Assembly: GCA_903882745.1 (NCBI GenBank) | Contig: CAIRYG010000003.1 | Span: 186,001-250,000 of the forward strand | DNA: 64,000 bases | Direction: 5' to 3' | From: an uncultured Gemmatimonadota bacterium | GTDB lineage: Bacteria; Gemmatimonadota; Gemmatimonadetes; Gemmatimonadales; Gemmatimonadaceae | In this document: positions 9,364 through 19,151 of the stretch, in pieces | How the letters are laid out: every line of letters begins with the position of its first letter | Numbering within the stretch: the first letter of the stretch is position 1 | Position numbers and translations under genes: made by a program | Notes under the pieces: generated by a model | The model's input: the letters and a program-made list of their open reading frames with translations, nothing else | The model's database searches: none | Told to the model about the DNA's origin: nothing

Positions 9364-10646
9364 CACGCCTCCGTCCTTCGTCCGTGCGACACGTGGTGAA
9401 TCACTAGGGTGCTCCAACTCAATGCCATGATTGTCCAGAAGAGCGGCTCAGTTGTGAGTTGGTAGAATACATTGAAGACCGCGAGCGCAGCAACCATCGG
9501 TCGGTATGGCCCCGCTCGAAAAGCAGGGACGAGCGCAATGAGTAGCACAAGCGCCAACGCCACGATCCCACTCTCCGCAAACATCGACACGTACAGCGAG
9601 TGGTAGTTGCCGTACCGGCTCCCCGGAAACAGGTCCTGCAGGAACACATAGGAGCTTCCGAATCCTCTTCCGATGGCCACAGTCGGCACACTCGATGTTG
9701 CATCCGCCATGCCGCGCTTGAGCAGCGCCAGATGTCCCTGCGCGGAACCTTCGGCAACAGAGAAACGCGTCGCAAACGGGGCGCTCGCACGTTCGAGGAT
9801 TCCGAACGTTCTTGGAACGATCATAAGATATACAGCACTCAGCAGTACGAACATGGCGCCAACAAATGCGGAGCCGGGACGCAAGCGAATTCGCGTCCGC
9901 TCAAGCAATGTCATCACGACTAAAATTATCGCTGCAATCACCGACGACCGAGACAACGTGCCGAGCAGGAACACCACAATCAGAAAAATCCACGGCATCC
10001 CCAATCGCGCTCGTACCTTTAGCGACTCCCGTGCCTGCAGCAACACCGCCAGATAAAACACCAGCAGGATCCCACCGCGATTCGGATCGAACGCACTTCC
10101 TGAAAAACGCGGAATCAAGCCGGAGTACTTCGACGCAATCGTGTGCAACACCACGGGACCAATGTGAATGTCCTGCGGAACTTTCGATAAAAACGCAAAT
10201 CCCTGCAACACATTGAACCCCAGAAACACAAGCAGTCCGAGTTTGACACCGGGCAGCATGCGCCCCGCGTCTGCGCGCACATCGGGACGCAGCAGCACAA
10301 CGGCGAGACTCCCAACAATCTGCACCGCCATCAAGAAGGTGCGCTGGGCGGAGAGCGATGGATCAGGGCTCACGAATACCGAAATCCCGGCGACAACAAC
10401 CAACGCGCACACGAGCACAACGTAGCGCATCATCGGCCGCGGAACGTCCAGGAGCTTCGGCGCGCGCAGTCGATCGACCAAGACACTCACGATCAACAGC
10501 GGTGTCAACACAAGAAATGGCGTCAGCGAAAACGTCGTGGCACCACCCAACAAGTCGAGTCGGTCCGCGCCAAGCAGCGCAATCCACAGTGTGAGCAGTA
10601 CATCACGACCGCGTGCGGGCAACGGATGCACAGGCGCGTTCGTCAT
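9363..10646 (-). CDS. O-antigen ligase/polymerase (Wzy/WaaL-like) membrane protein
   Basis: Many TM segments; large soluble loop and 'GRGFGSSYVFLQDLFPGSRYGNYHSLYVSMFAESG' (H-containing motif of O-antigen ligases). Confidence 0.75.
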   Translation of the reverse strand: MTNAPVHPLPARGRDVLLTLWIALLGADRLDLLGGATTFSLTPFLVLTPLLIVSVLVDRLRAPKLLDVPRPMMRYVVLVCALVVVAGISVFVSPDPSLSAQRTFLMAVQIVGSLAVVLLRPDVRADAGRMLPGVKLGLLVFLGFNVLQGFAFLSKVPQDIHIGPVVLHTIASKYSGLIPRFSGSAFDPNRGGILLVFYLAVLLQARESLKVRARLGMPWIFLIVVFLLGTLSRSSVIAAIILVVMTLLERTRIRLRPGSAFVGAMFVLLSAVYLMIVPRTFGILERASAPFATRFSVAEGSAQGHLALLKRGMADATSSVPTVAIGRGFGSSYVFLQDLFPGSRYGNYHSLYVSMFAESGIVALALVLLIALVPAFRAGPYRPMVAALAVFNVFYQLTTEPLFWTIMALSWSTLVIHHVSHGRRTEA

Positions 10647-11617
10647 CCACGCACCACCATGCCGAGGTTCCGCAACACTCCATACTCCGCTCGGCAGCGC
10701 CAGCGCAGAATCGAGAACTTTCGCTCGAACACGCCGAGCGTGGGGATCCGTGAATAGGCCGTCACAAAACGACGATCCTCCGCGGTCATCACCGGCCCAA
10801 CGCGTGCGTCCAACGCCCCTGCCTGGAGTGCGGTCTCGTCAATGGAACGACGGGCCGCCCCACGCCGCGTGATGGCCGTTCCCACGCGCTGTGGCAACCG
10901 ATGCCACGCCCCCTCCCACGCAGGACGCGCCGCCCCCACCACATTCTCCCCGTGCTGCCGATACAGCACGGTCGGCTCGTGGATCGCCTCGACCACACCA
11001 CAACTCACCGCAACGGCGGCCAGCCACCAGTCGTGCATCACAGCTTCGGCAGGCACGGGGAGCGCGCGCTCCAGCAACGCACGATTCACCAGGACCGTGG
11101 CGCCCGTCACAAGGCCCTGCAGCACAACCCGCGGGACCGTGGCCGGTTCGGGACGAAGATGCGTCAATGCCCAAAACGAATCAGCGACAGGGCACAATTC
11201 TCCGTCCACAACGCGAAGATCGGTGTGTACGAGCACTGGGCCCGGTCTCCGCTCCTCAGCCTCTCGCATACGTGCCATGGAGATCCGCATCTTGTGCGGC
11301 ATCCAGACATCGTCCTGATCGGCACACATCACGTACGCTGCGCTGCTCGCCACATGCTGCAGGAGCGCGCCAAACGAATGCGTCACACCAAGACGCCCCC
11401 GATGATCCTCTATCACCTGCACCCGTGCGTCCGTGCTCGCGAACTCGCGCAGCAGTTCTCTGGTGCCGTCGTCTGACCCATCATCGCGAAACCACACCCG
11501 CCAGGCCGCGTCCTCTTGTGCACGCAGGCTCTCCATAAACGCCGAGAGATGCCGCACACCATTGTACGTGGCGCACACGACGTCGATGATCGGAGCGGAA
11601 GCGGTCGTCAGCATCAT
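10643..11617 (-). CDS. Glycosyltransferase family 2
   Basis: 'IDVVCATYNGVRHLSAFMESLRAQ...WRVWFRDDGSDDGT...YVMCADQDDVWMP'. Start set at the ATGs overlapping the flippase stop; the longer listed ORF is an out-of-frame extension. Confidence 0.85.
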   Translation of the reverse strand: MMLTTASAPIIDVVCATYNGVRHLSAFMESLRAQEDAAWRVWFRDDGSDDGTRELLREFASTDARVQVIEDHRGRLGVTHSFGALLQHVASSAAYVMCADQDDVWMPHKMRISMARMREAEERRPGPVLVHTDLRVVDGELCPVADSFWALTHLRPEPATVPRVVLQGLVTGATVLVNRALLERALPVPAEAVMHDWWLAAVAVSCGVVEAIHEPTVLYRQHGENVVGAARPAWEGAWHRLPQRVGTAITRRGAARRSIDETALQAGALDARVGPVMTAEDRRFVTAYSRIPTLGVFERKFSILRWRCRAEYGVLRNLGMVVRG

Positions 11618-12936
11618 GGCCGTTCCTGCGGGACCAACCGTCGAGCACGATCGCGCACATACAGCACCGCCAACGAGACGGCCACAATCAACTCGGCGGT
11701 AACAGCACTCACCGCCATCCCGGGAGCGCCGAACCGCGGCACAATAATCGGCACCATCGCGAGGTTGCACACACCCGCGGCCATCACGGCAGCGAGAAAG
11801 GCACGTTCCCGCCCAAATGGAACAGCCCAATACATGCCAAACACTGTGCCGACTGCAGTCGTCGGAGGAAGCAGCGCGAGAATGCGCAGCACCGGAATCG
11901 CTTCCTCATAGCCAGGCCCAAGCATCGTCTGCACAACCCACGGTGCCGCGACGGCAAGCGAGAGCCCGAACACCGTCCCGACACCGCCAAGCACGACTAA
12001 CAGCTTGCGAATTTCCTGATGCGCGCGCTGCGGATCCTTGGCGTGTAGATGGCTCACCCGCGGCATAAAGACCAACGTGATGGGCTGCAACAAGTTGAGA
12101 ACGGATCGCACCAGCCGCTCAGGACCACCAAACATCGAGACACTCGACTGCACCGCAACGCGCCCCATCAACGACGCATTGGCTTGGTTGTAGAGCCCCG
12201 AGGACAGACGAAAGGCAAAGAGTGAGAACGTCGCACGCAGCGATGCCCACCCTTCCGTTAGGACCAGTCGTCCCGCCGGGCGCGCGCGAACGAGCGCAGC
12301 ACTTAGCAGCGTAAGCGACGCAATGGCGCCGAGCGCCTGCAGTTGGAGCACACGCCAAGCATCGCCGGGCAGCAACACCAGCACAAACACCGATACCGCA
12401 GCCGAGATTTTGGTAATGGTCTCAACCACCAGTGCGAACCGAAGTTGGCCGGTCCCCTGGAAGTACCAGAACGGATTCAGCCCGCGCGCCACCGCAAATG
12501 CGATCGTCCACGAGAGCATGCGGTAGTCCGACAGCGCCGGATGGAGGATGAGCATCAGCGCAACCGCAATCACACTCGCCGCACCAAGCACCAGTAGCTT
12601 CGCGGTCTGCACACCAGACACAATCCGGTCGAGCCCGCGCGCATCATCGCGCGCAGCCGCCGCCGAGCGTGTCGCGGAGAGGTCGAATCCAAAATCGAGG
12701 GCGAGCATCGCCCACGCCGCGAGCGATTGCATGACGAGAACCTCGCCCCATCCATCCCGCCCAAGCACCCGTGCTAAATAGGGCACCGTGAGCAACGGCA
12801 CGAGCAAACTGGTGCCATGGGCCAGCAGCGACAGGCGCGTGTCGGCGCGCACACGACTGCGGTCCGTTGACGGCTGGGAGGAGGCACGCTCGCCGATTTC
12901 TTCCGTCGAGGGGCCCAAGGTGCTCGGAGTCTTCAT
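11614..12936 (-). CDS. Polysaccharide flippase (Wzx/MATE-like)
   Basis: About 12 TM segments with 'SLLVPLLTVPYLARVLGRDGWGEVLVMQSLAAW', typical of Wzx. Confidence 0.85.
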   Translation of the reverse strand: MKTPSTLGPSTEEIGERASSQPSTDRSRVRADTRLSLLAHGTSLLVPLLTVPYLARVLGRDGWGEVLVMQSLAAWAMLALDFGFDLSATRSAAAARDDARGLDRIVSGVQTAKLLVLGAASVIAVALMLILHPALSDYRMLSWTIAFAVARGLNPFWYFQGTGQLRFALVVETITKISAAVSVFVLVLLPGDAWRVLQLQALGAIASLTLLSAALVRARPAGRLVLTEGWASLRATFSLFAFRLSSGLYNQANASLMGRVAVQSSVSMFGGPERLVRSVLNLLQPITLVFMPRVSHLHAKDPQRAHQEIRKLLVVLGGVGTVFGLSLAVAAPWVVQTMLGPGYEEAIPVLRILALLPPTTAVGTVFGMYWAVPFGRERAFLAAVMAAGVCNLAMVPIIVPRFGAPGMAVSAVTAELIVAVSLAVLYVRDRARRLVPQERP

Positions 12937-12986
12937 TCCACCCCAAAACTACTCCATCGGGCAGGCTCTTGGGGTGGCGTTTGACC

Positions 12987-14147
12987 TTACGCCGGCCCCC
13001 GCAATACCTCCCGCGACCGCTCCAAATCCCGCTCAAACGCCCCCTCCGCCTGCGCACCAATCACGGGGTCCTGAATCATCGCATCCAACTCGTAGTTGAT
13101 CGCCACACCAAGCGGATTGAAATCAGTCGACCCCACGCGCAGCCAGATCCCATCGACCACGGTGGTCTTTGCATGCATCATCTCGCCGTTCCACTCCCAG
13201 ATCCGCACTCCATTCCGCAGCAGTCGCTGGTAATAGCCGCGCGTCAGCCGGTGAATCCACGGATGGTCGTATCGGCTTGGGACCAGCAACCGCACATCGA
13301 CCCCGTCGCGCGCGGCGCCGGTCAGGGCGTCTACTTCCGCAAAACTGGGCACAAAGTACGCGCTCGCCACCCAAATCGAACGCCGCGCCGCAGCCGCCTG
13401 GAGGTGCAACGAACGCCCCACGCGGAGCCGCCATGGTTCCCCCTCAACGATCCCCACGAGCGCGCCCTGACAGCGTGCTGGGTCGATGTGGACCCCTCCT
13501 CGCGACTCCCGCCGTAAGACCGACCGTGGCGTCCGGGGCTGTCGCTCGTCTGCCCGCTCCCACATTCCCGCAAAAGCCGCCGCCATGTCCCGCGCCGCCG
13601 GCCCCTCGATCCGCACACAGGTGTCGCGCCAGACCGACGCCCGTTTCCGGAGCAGCCCGCGCTCCCATTGCTCTCCGAGCCCGATGCCCCCGGTGAGGCC
13701 TACCACCCCGTCGACAGCGAGCAACTTCCGATGATCGCGCGGGACGACCCCAAACCACGGCTTGAAGCCCGGTGGATTGAAGACCCGCACCTCGATCCCG
13801 GCCGCTCGCAGCTCGTGCAGCAACCGCGACGACCCGAGCGCCCCCACCCAGTCGGTGAGCAGCCGGACCCGCACCCCGCGCCGGACCGCGGCCCCCAGCG
13901 CGTCGCCAAAGCGGCGTCCCACGGCGTCGTCGCGCACGATATAGCTCTCGAGACAGACCTCCGTCCGGGCCCGCGCGATCATCGTCAGCATGGCCTCGAA
14001 CGTGGCATCCCCGTCGGTCAGCAGCTGCACGGCATTCCCTGTCGACACATCGGCCGACGCCAGTCGCCAGAGGGCGTGGGCAAACGACGGCCCCTCCCCT
14101 TCCGACAGCGCCGGCGGGCGCGGCGGCACCGGGGTCGGATGTCGCAT
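12987..14147 (-). CDS. Phospholipase D-family protein/cardiolipin synthase-like
   Basis: Two HKD motifs: 'DHRKLLAVDGVVGLTGGIGLG' and 'MHAKTTVVDGIWLRVGSTDFNP'. N-terminal start uncertain. Confidence 0.85.
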   Translation of the reverse strand: MRHPTPVPPRPPALSEGEGPSFAHALWRLASADVSTGNAVQLLTDGDATFEAMLTMIARARTEVCLESYIVRDDAVGRRFGDALGAAVRRGVRVRLLTDWVGALGSSRLLHELRAAGIEVRVFNPPGFKPWFGVVPRDHRKLLAVDGVVGLTGGIGLGEQWERGLLRKRASVWRDTCVRIEGPAARDMAAAFAGMWERADERQPRTPRSVLRRESRGGVHIDPARCQGALVGIVEGEPWRLRVGRSLHLQAAAARRSIWVASAYFVPSFAEVDALTGAARDGVDVRLLVPSRYDHPWIHRLTRGYYQRLLRNGVRIWEWNGEMMHAKTTVVDGIWLRVGSTDFNPLGVAINYELDAMIQDPVIGAQAEGAFERDLERSREVLRGPA

Positions 14148-14272
14148 CGTCCCACGCGGGGGCTTTTCGTGCGTGCTCACCCTCGGACAATGCCTGCGCC
14201 ACCACGCCGAGGGAAGGGCGTGATAACTTTTCAAGCCCTTGCCCAGCGACGTTTCCGCTGACATATCACGGT

Positions 14273-15199
14273 ATGCTCAAAATCGACCTCACCGGCCGCC
14301 GGGCCCTCGTGGCCGGCGTTGCTGACGACGAAGGCTTCGGATTCGCGATCGCCAAGGCACTCGCCGAGGCGGGCGCCACCGTCTGCGTGGCCACCTGGCC
14401 CCCTGCGCTCAACATCTTCCGCAACCTGCTCGACCGCGGGAAGATCGACGACTCCCGTCGCATGAGCGACGGCTCCCTGCTGCAGTTCGAGAAGATCTAC
14501 CCCCTCGACGCCGCCTTCGACACACTCGAGCTTGCCCCCGCCGAAGTCCGCGAGAACAAGCGGTACCGCGACGTCGGCGATTTCTCGATCGACGGACTGG
14601 GCACAGCCATCGAAGCTGACTTCGGCCCCAACTCGCTCGACATTGTCGTGCACTCGCTCGCCAACGGGCCCGAAGTGAAAAAGTCGCTCATCCACACCAG
14701 CCGCGCCGGTTACTTGGCCGCAATGGGCGTGAGCGCCTACTCCATGATCAGTATGGTCAACCGCCTCGGCCCCCTCACGCGCCATGGCGGCGCCTTCTGC
14801 TCGCTGTCGTACATGGCCGGCGAACGCGTCGTGCCCGGCTACGGCGGCGGCATGTCGTCCGCGAAAGCCGCGCTCGAGAGCGACACGCGCGTGCTCGCGT
14901 ACGAAGCTGGACGCCTCTTCGGCGTGCGCGTGAATACGATCAGCGCTGGGCCGTTGGCCTCACGCGCGGCGAGCGCTATCGGCATCGTGGAGATTCTCAC
15001 CTCGTACTACGAGGCGAACTCCCCGATCACCGACAAACTTACCGCCGAAGAAGTTGGCAACGCCGCGGCGTTCCTCTGCTCGCCAATGGCAAGCGGCATT
15101 ACGGGCACCACCATGTACGTGGACAAAGGCTTCCACGCCATGGGAATCGCCGTCGATCGCCACACCCCGGGCACCTACGATCCGGTCGCGAAGCCGTAA
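14273..15199 (+). CDS. fabI: Enoyl-[acyl-carrier-protein] reductase, long plastid-like form
   Basis: 'VHSLANGPEVKKSLIHTSRAGYLAAMGVSAYSMISMVNRLGPL...SYMAGERVVPGYGGGMSSAKAALESDTRVLAYEAGR...RVNTISAGPLASRAASAIG'. Confidence 0.93.
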   Translation: MLKIDLTGRRALVAGVADDEGFGFAIAKALAEAGATVCVATWPPALNIFRNLLDRGKIDDSRRMSDGSLLQFEKIYPLDAAFDTLELAPAEVRENKRYRDVGDFSIDGLGTAIEADFGPNSLDIVVHSLANGPEVKKSLIHTSRAGYLAAMGVSAYSMISMVNRLGPLTRHGGAFCSLSYMAGERVVPGYGGGMSSAKAALESDTRVLAYEAGRLFGVRVNTISAGPLASRAASAIGIVEILTSYYEANSPITDKLTAEEVGNAAAFLCSPMASGITGTTMYVDKGFHAMGIAVDRHTPGTYDPVAKP

Positions 15200-15220
15200 G
15201 CCGCGCGGTCCGCAACGAGA

Positions 15221-15250
15221 AGCGCCGCCCGTCACTCGACGGGCGGCGCT
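15221..15250. terminator. Bidirectional intrinsic-terminator-like hairpin
   Basis: Perfect 13-bp stem AGCGCCGCCCGTC-ACTC-GACGGGCGGCGCT between convergent fabI and GNAT genes. Confidence 0.7.
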
Positions 15251-15265
15251 CGTGCATGCGAACCA

Positions 15266-15778
15266 TCACAACGTGCGTTCCATCATCGAGACCGCATACG
15301 AAGCAGTGCCTGCGCCGTCGTCATACTCGCGCACGCCAACCTCAACAAATCCCATCTGCTGGTGGAACTCCACCGACGTAGGGTTCGGCGGCCGCACATT
15401 CACCTCGAGCGTCACGCGCGGCCACCGGCCGCGCACAAACTGCTCGAGATCGGCATACAACAGGCGCCCCACCCCACTCCGCCGCGCGCGCGGCGCCACC
15501 ACCACGCGATCCAAATACACAAACGCCTCTGGCGCGTTGCCGTACCGCTCGGCGAACCACGCGTAGTTGTCACTCCAATACGAGGTCCCTGGAGCAACAC
15601 AGAGGACGAACCCGGCAATGCCGGATTCGTCCTCTGCGACGCGAAAATAGCTCGCGTATCCCACCAACGCCTCAAACCGCTCCGCGTCGAGTGCGTTCAC
15701 GTGCGGTACCGCGCCATTGTTCAGCACGAGTACCGCCGCGTGATCCGCTACCACAGCATCGCGTATGTGAAGCCCCAC
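15266..15778 (-). CDS. GNAT-family N-acetyltransferase
   Basis: 'VYLDRVVVAPRARRSGVGRLLYADLEQF' acetyl-CoA-binding motif. Start uncertain (likely GTG 'VGLHIRDAV'). Confidence 0.8.
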   Translation of the reverse strand: MGLHIRDAVVADHAAVLVLNNGAVPHVNALDAERFEALVGYASYFRVAEDESGIAGFVLCVAPGTSYWSDNYAWFAERYGNAPEAFVYLDRVVVAPRARRSGVGRLLYADLEQFVRGRWPRVTLEVNVRPPNPTSVEFHQQMGFVEVGVREYDDGAGTASYAVSMMERTL

Positions 15779-15779
15779 C

Positions 15780-18700
15780 TTACATCGCCAACTTTGGCTT
15801 TGGCTTGGTATCAATCTCCGGCAGTCCGTACTTCTTCAACAGCTCGTTGTACTTCTTCAGATCCTCGGCGTAAATCTTCTTCATGCGCCCGGTCTGTACG
15901 TCGAGCTTGCCGTTCAGCTCATTGAACACCTGCACAGCCTGCGTCGTCGGACGGCCTGGCGCCGAGCCCACGCTGCCGTTGAGCGCCGCCAACTTGTTGT
16001 TGAGCTTGATCGGGAAGTTGAGCGGATCCTGCCCGCTCTGATTCTTGATCTGGTACACTTCGGCCTCGACACCCGTGACGTTCGTCTTGAGCGCACCACC
16101 GGCGCTCGTCAATTCTGCCACGCCCGCCGCCGGTGCCTTCTTGAGACGGTCTTCGATCTCCGACTTTACGTAGCGCATGGAGATCACCGCTTCGTTCGCT
16201 TCCGACACCCGGTCACGCAGCTTCATCAGGAAGGTGAACTGCGCCAGTTGATCTTCGGCGCTGGCGGTGCTGCGCGGATCATTCTTGAGCTTGAACGTCT
16301 GCGTCTGCGCCGGGCCACCGCCCACGCGCATCCGCACGCTGTACGTCCCCGCCGGAGCCACCGGACCGCGCGTATCGCCGGCCCAGAGAATCATCCCCGG
16401 GAAGGTTACGGCATCGGGGTATCGCAGGTTCCACGAGAAGGTGTTGAGCCCCGCCTTGTTCGGCACGACCGGCACAGGAGCCGGCGGACGCGGTCCATCT
16501 TCGTCGGCCGGAGCCGCCGGGGTCGGCGTTGCCGATGAATCCGGCTTCGACGAATACGCCTTGATCACCTTGCCCTGCGCATCAAGGAACTCGAGCGACA
16601 CATCCTGCCCGCCCTTAGCCAACGTGTAGTACACCACCGCGCCACTCGGCGCGGCACCGCCACCGCCACGACCACCACGCCCGCCGCCCCACTCCACACG
16701 ATACGCGTCGCGCGGCTTGTAGAGATTGGCATCCTTCGCAATCGACGCCGGCGTCATCTGACGGATCGGCGAGAGATCGTCGAACACATAGAACGACCGA
16801 CCGTGCGTCGCGATAATCAGATCGCCGTCCTTGATCGTCAGGTCATGCACCGGCACGAGCGGCAAGTTCAAACGCATCGACTGCCAGTGCGCACCGTCGT
16901 CCCACGACACCCACGCGCCATGCTCGGTGCCCGCGTACAGCAGTCCCTTCTTCTCGGGATCTTCGCGAATCGCGCGCGAGAAATCGGACTCGCCAATACC
17001 GGTGTTGATCGGCGTCCATGTCGCGCCGAAGTCGGTGGTCTTGAAGAAGTACGGCGCGAAATCGTCCTGCTGATACCGGTTCGCCGCGAGGTACGCGGTG
17101 CCCGGCGCAAAGTGACTGGCTTCTACGAGCGAGATACGCGCGAAGTCGCCCAGTCCCTTGGGCGTGATGTTCTTCCAGGTTTTGCCGTTGTCCTTGGTGA
17201 TGAACACGAGGCCGTCGTCCGAACCCGTCCAGATCACACCCTTCGTGATCGGCGACTCGGCGATCGTGAACACCACGCCGTACGTCTCTACGCCCGTTTG
17301 GTCCTTGGTGATCGGTCCACCAGAGGCGCCAAGCGTCTTGGGATCGTTGCGCGCCAAACGCGGGCTCATGATCTGGAAGCTCTGCCCTTCGTCGTGCGTC
17401 ACAAAGAGATTGCTGCCGCCCACGTACATCGTCTTCGGATCGTGCGGCGAGAAGGTGATCGGGAAGGTCCACTGGAACTTGTACTTGATGTCTTCCGACG
17501 AAATACCCATCGGGTTGTCCGGCCAGGGATTCACATCGCGCGTGAGCCCCGTGCGCATATCCTTGCGCGTGAGCAACCCGCCGTAGCTGCCGGCGAAGAC
17601 GATGCTCGGGTTCAGGGGGCTCGCCGCGATGTAGCCCGACTCGCCGCCGCCCGCGTCTTGCCAATCATTGATCGTGATTGCCCCAGCCTTTCGGCTCGGC
17701 CCGCACAGCGTGCTGTTGTCCTGCTGCGCGCCGCAAATCTTATACGGGAAATCGTTGGTCGTGGCGACGTGGTACATCTGCGCCGTGGCAAAGTTCTGCT
17801 CGGTCCAGGTGCGACCGCCATTTGTCGACACGTTGGCGCCGCCATCGTTGGAATTGATGATGCGGTTCGGATCACTCGGTGCAATCCACACGTCGTGGTT
17901 GTCGCCGTGCGGCACATTGAACGACTGCGGGAAGGTTTTGCCGCCATCGCGCGAGCGATAGAAGCCCGTGTTCACCGCATACACCGCGTTTGAGTCCTTC
18001 GGGTCGGCGTAGATGCGTGAGTAGTACCAGGCGCGCTGACGCAGCTTGCGGTCTTCATTGATCTTGGCCCAGGTATTGCCGCCGTCGTCAGACCGATAGA
18101 CGCCGCCTTCTTCTGCTTCGATCAGTGCCCAGACGCGCGACGACTTCGCCGGCGACACCGCGATGCCGACCTTGCCCCAGAGTCCCTTCGGCATGCCAGG
18201 ATTGGCGGTGATCTCCTTCCACGTCTCACCACCGTCGACCGACTTGAACATCCCGCCACCCGGACCGCCGGAGTTCAGCGACCACGGGGTGCGATACGCA
18301 TTCCAGAACGCCGCATACAAAATGTTCGGATCGTTCGGATCAAGAATCAAATCAGAAATGCCCACATTTTCATTGCGATACAAGACTTTCTTCCAGCTCT
18401 TGCCACCGTCCGTGGTCTTGAACACGCCACGCTGCTCGTTCGGACCGAACGCATGCCCCAACACGCCAATCCAGATGATGTCCGGATTCGTCGGGTGAAT
18501 ACGCACGCGGTTCACATGGTTCTTCACGTCGAAGAACGTGTTGCGGGTCCACGTCTTGCCAGCGTCCTTCGACATCCAGACGCCGTCGCCAGGGGCCGCA
18601 TTGCCGCGAATATCACTCTCGCCGCCGCCCACCCAGACGATGTCCGGGTTCGAGGCCGCGACCGCAATGGCACCGATCGTACCGCCGAAATACTTGTCCG

Positions 18701-18965
18701 TCGTCGGCTGCCAGGTGGTGCCGCCGTCGGTAGTCTTGAAGACGCCACCACCGACCGTTCCCATGTAGTACTCGTTGGTTCGCTTATCCGAGCCGGCTAC
18801 CGCCACCGACCGACCACCGCGGAACGGGCCGATCTCGCGCCAGCGCATCCCCACGAAAGCCAAAGAGTCGAAACTCTGCGCCACCAACGACCACGGTAGC
18901 AAAAGTGTCACAAAAAGAGCGTACAGCGAGGAACGTCGGGCGGGGGTGTTCACGCGAGTCTCCAT
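15780..18965 (-). CDS. Secreted BNR/sortilin (VPS10)-like beta-propeller protein
   Basis: Signal peptide and many Asp-box-type repeats ('GVFKTTDGGTTWQPT', 'GVWMSKDAGKTWTRN', 'GVYRSDDGGNTWAKI'). Confidence 0.85.
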   Translation of the reverse strand: METRVNTPARRSSLYALFVTLLLPWSLVAQSFDSLAFVGMRWREIGPFRGGRSVAVAGSDKRTNEYYMGTVGGGVFKTTDGGTTWQPTTDKYFGGTIGAIAVAASNPDIVWVGGGESDIRGNAAPGDGVWMSKDAGKTWTRNTFFDVKNHVNRVRIHPTNPDIIWIGVLGHAFGPNEQRGVFKTTDGGKSWKKVLYRNENVGISDLILDPNDPNILYAAFWNAYRTPWSLNSGGPGGGMFKSVDGGETWKEITANPGMPKGLWGKVGIAVSPAKSSRVWALIEAEEGGVYRSDDGGNTWAKINEDRKLRQRAWYYSRIYADPKDSNAVYAVNTGFYRSRDGGKTFPQSFNVPHGDNHDVWIAPSDPNRIINSNDGGANVSTNGGRTWTEQNFATAQMYHVATTNDFPYKICGAQQDNSTLCGPSRKAGAITINDWQDAGGGESGYIAASPLNPSIVFAGSYGGLLTRKDMRTGLTRDVNPWPDNPMGISSEDIKYKFQWTFPITFSPHDPKTMYVGGSNLFVTHDEGQSFQIMSPRLARNDPKTLGASGGPITKDQTGVETYGVVFTIAESPITKGVIWTGSDDGLVFITKDNGKTWKNITPKGLGDFARISLVEASHFAPGTAYLAANRYQQDDFAPYFFKTTDFGATWTPINTGIGESDFSRAIREDPEKKGLLYAGTEHGAWVSWDDGAHWQSMRLNLPLVPVHDLTIKDGDLIIATHGRSFYVFDDLSPIRQMTPASIAKDANLYKPRDAYRVEWGGGRGGRGGGGAAPSGAVVYYTLAKGGQDVSLEFLDAQGKVIKAYSSKPDSSATPTPAAPADEDGPRPPAPVPVVPNKAGLNTFSWNLRYPDAVTFPGMILWAGDTRGPVAPAGTYSVRMRVGGGPAQTQTFKLKNDPRSTASAEDQLAQFTFLMKLRDRVSEANEAVISMRYVKSEIEDRLKKAPAAGVAELTSAGGALKTNVTGVEAEVYQIKNQSGQDPLNFPIKLNNKLAALNGSVGSAPGRPTTQAVQVFNELNGKLDVQTGRMKKIYAEDLKKYNELLKKYGLPEIDTKPKPKLAM

Positions 18966-19151
18966 GAAACGCTGGTTATTCGGGGTCGGACGCAACCGAC
19001 ACCCGCGAGCAAGTCCCAGTGGTCGTGACACGGCACGGCCGCTCGGTACATTTATTCAAGATATCACAGGTCCCCGCTCCTCTGCCCCTCCCCCGCCATC
19101 GGCCCGAGCAATCAGCGCGAGCCATCGGCGGGCCCTCACCTCGAGGCACAC

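Noticed and set aside
16803-17993. 396-aa plus-strand ORF opposite the BNR/sortilin-like gene (similar cases at 40048..41274, 21317..22345, 54736..55809)
   Set aside because: GC-driven antisense open frames opposite strongly supported coding regions.
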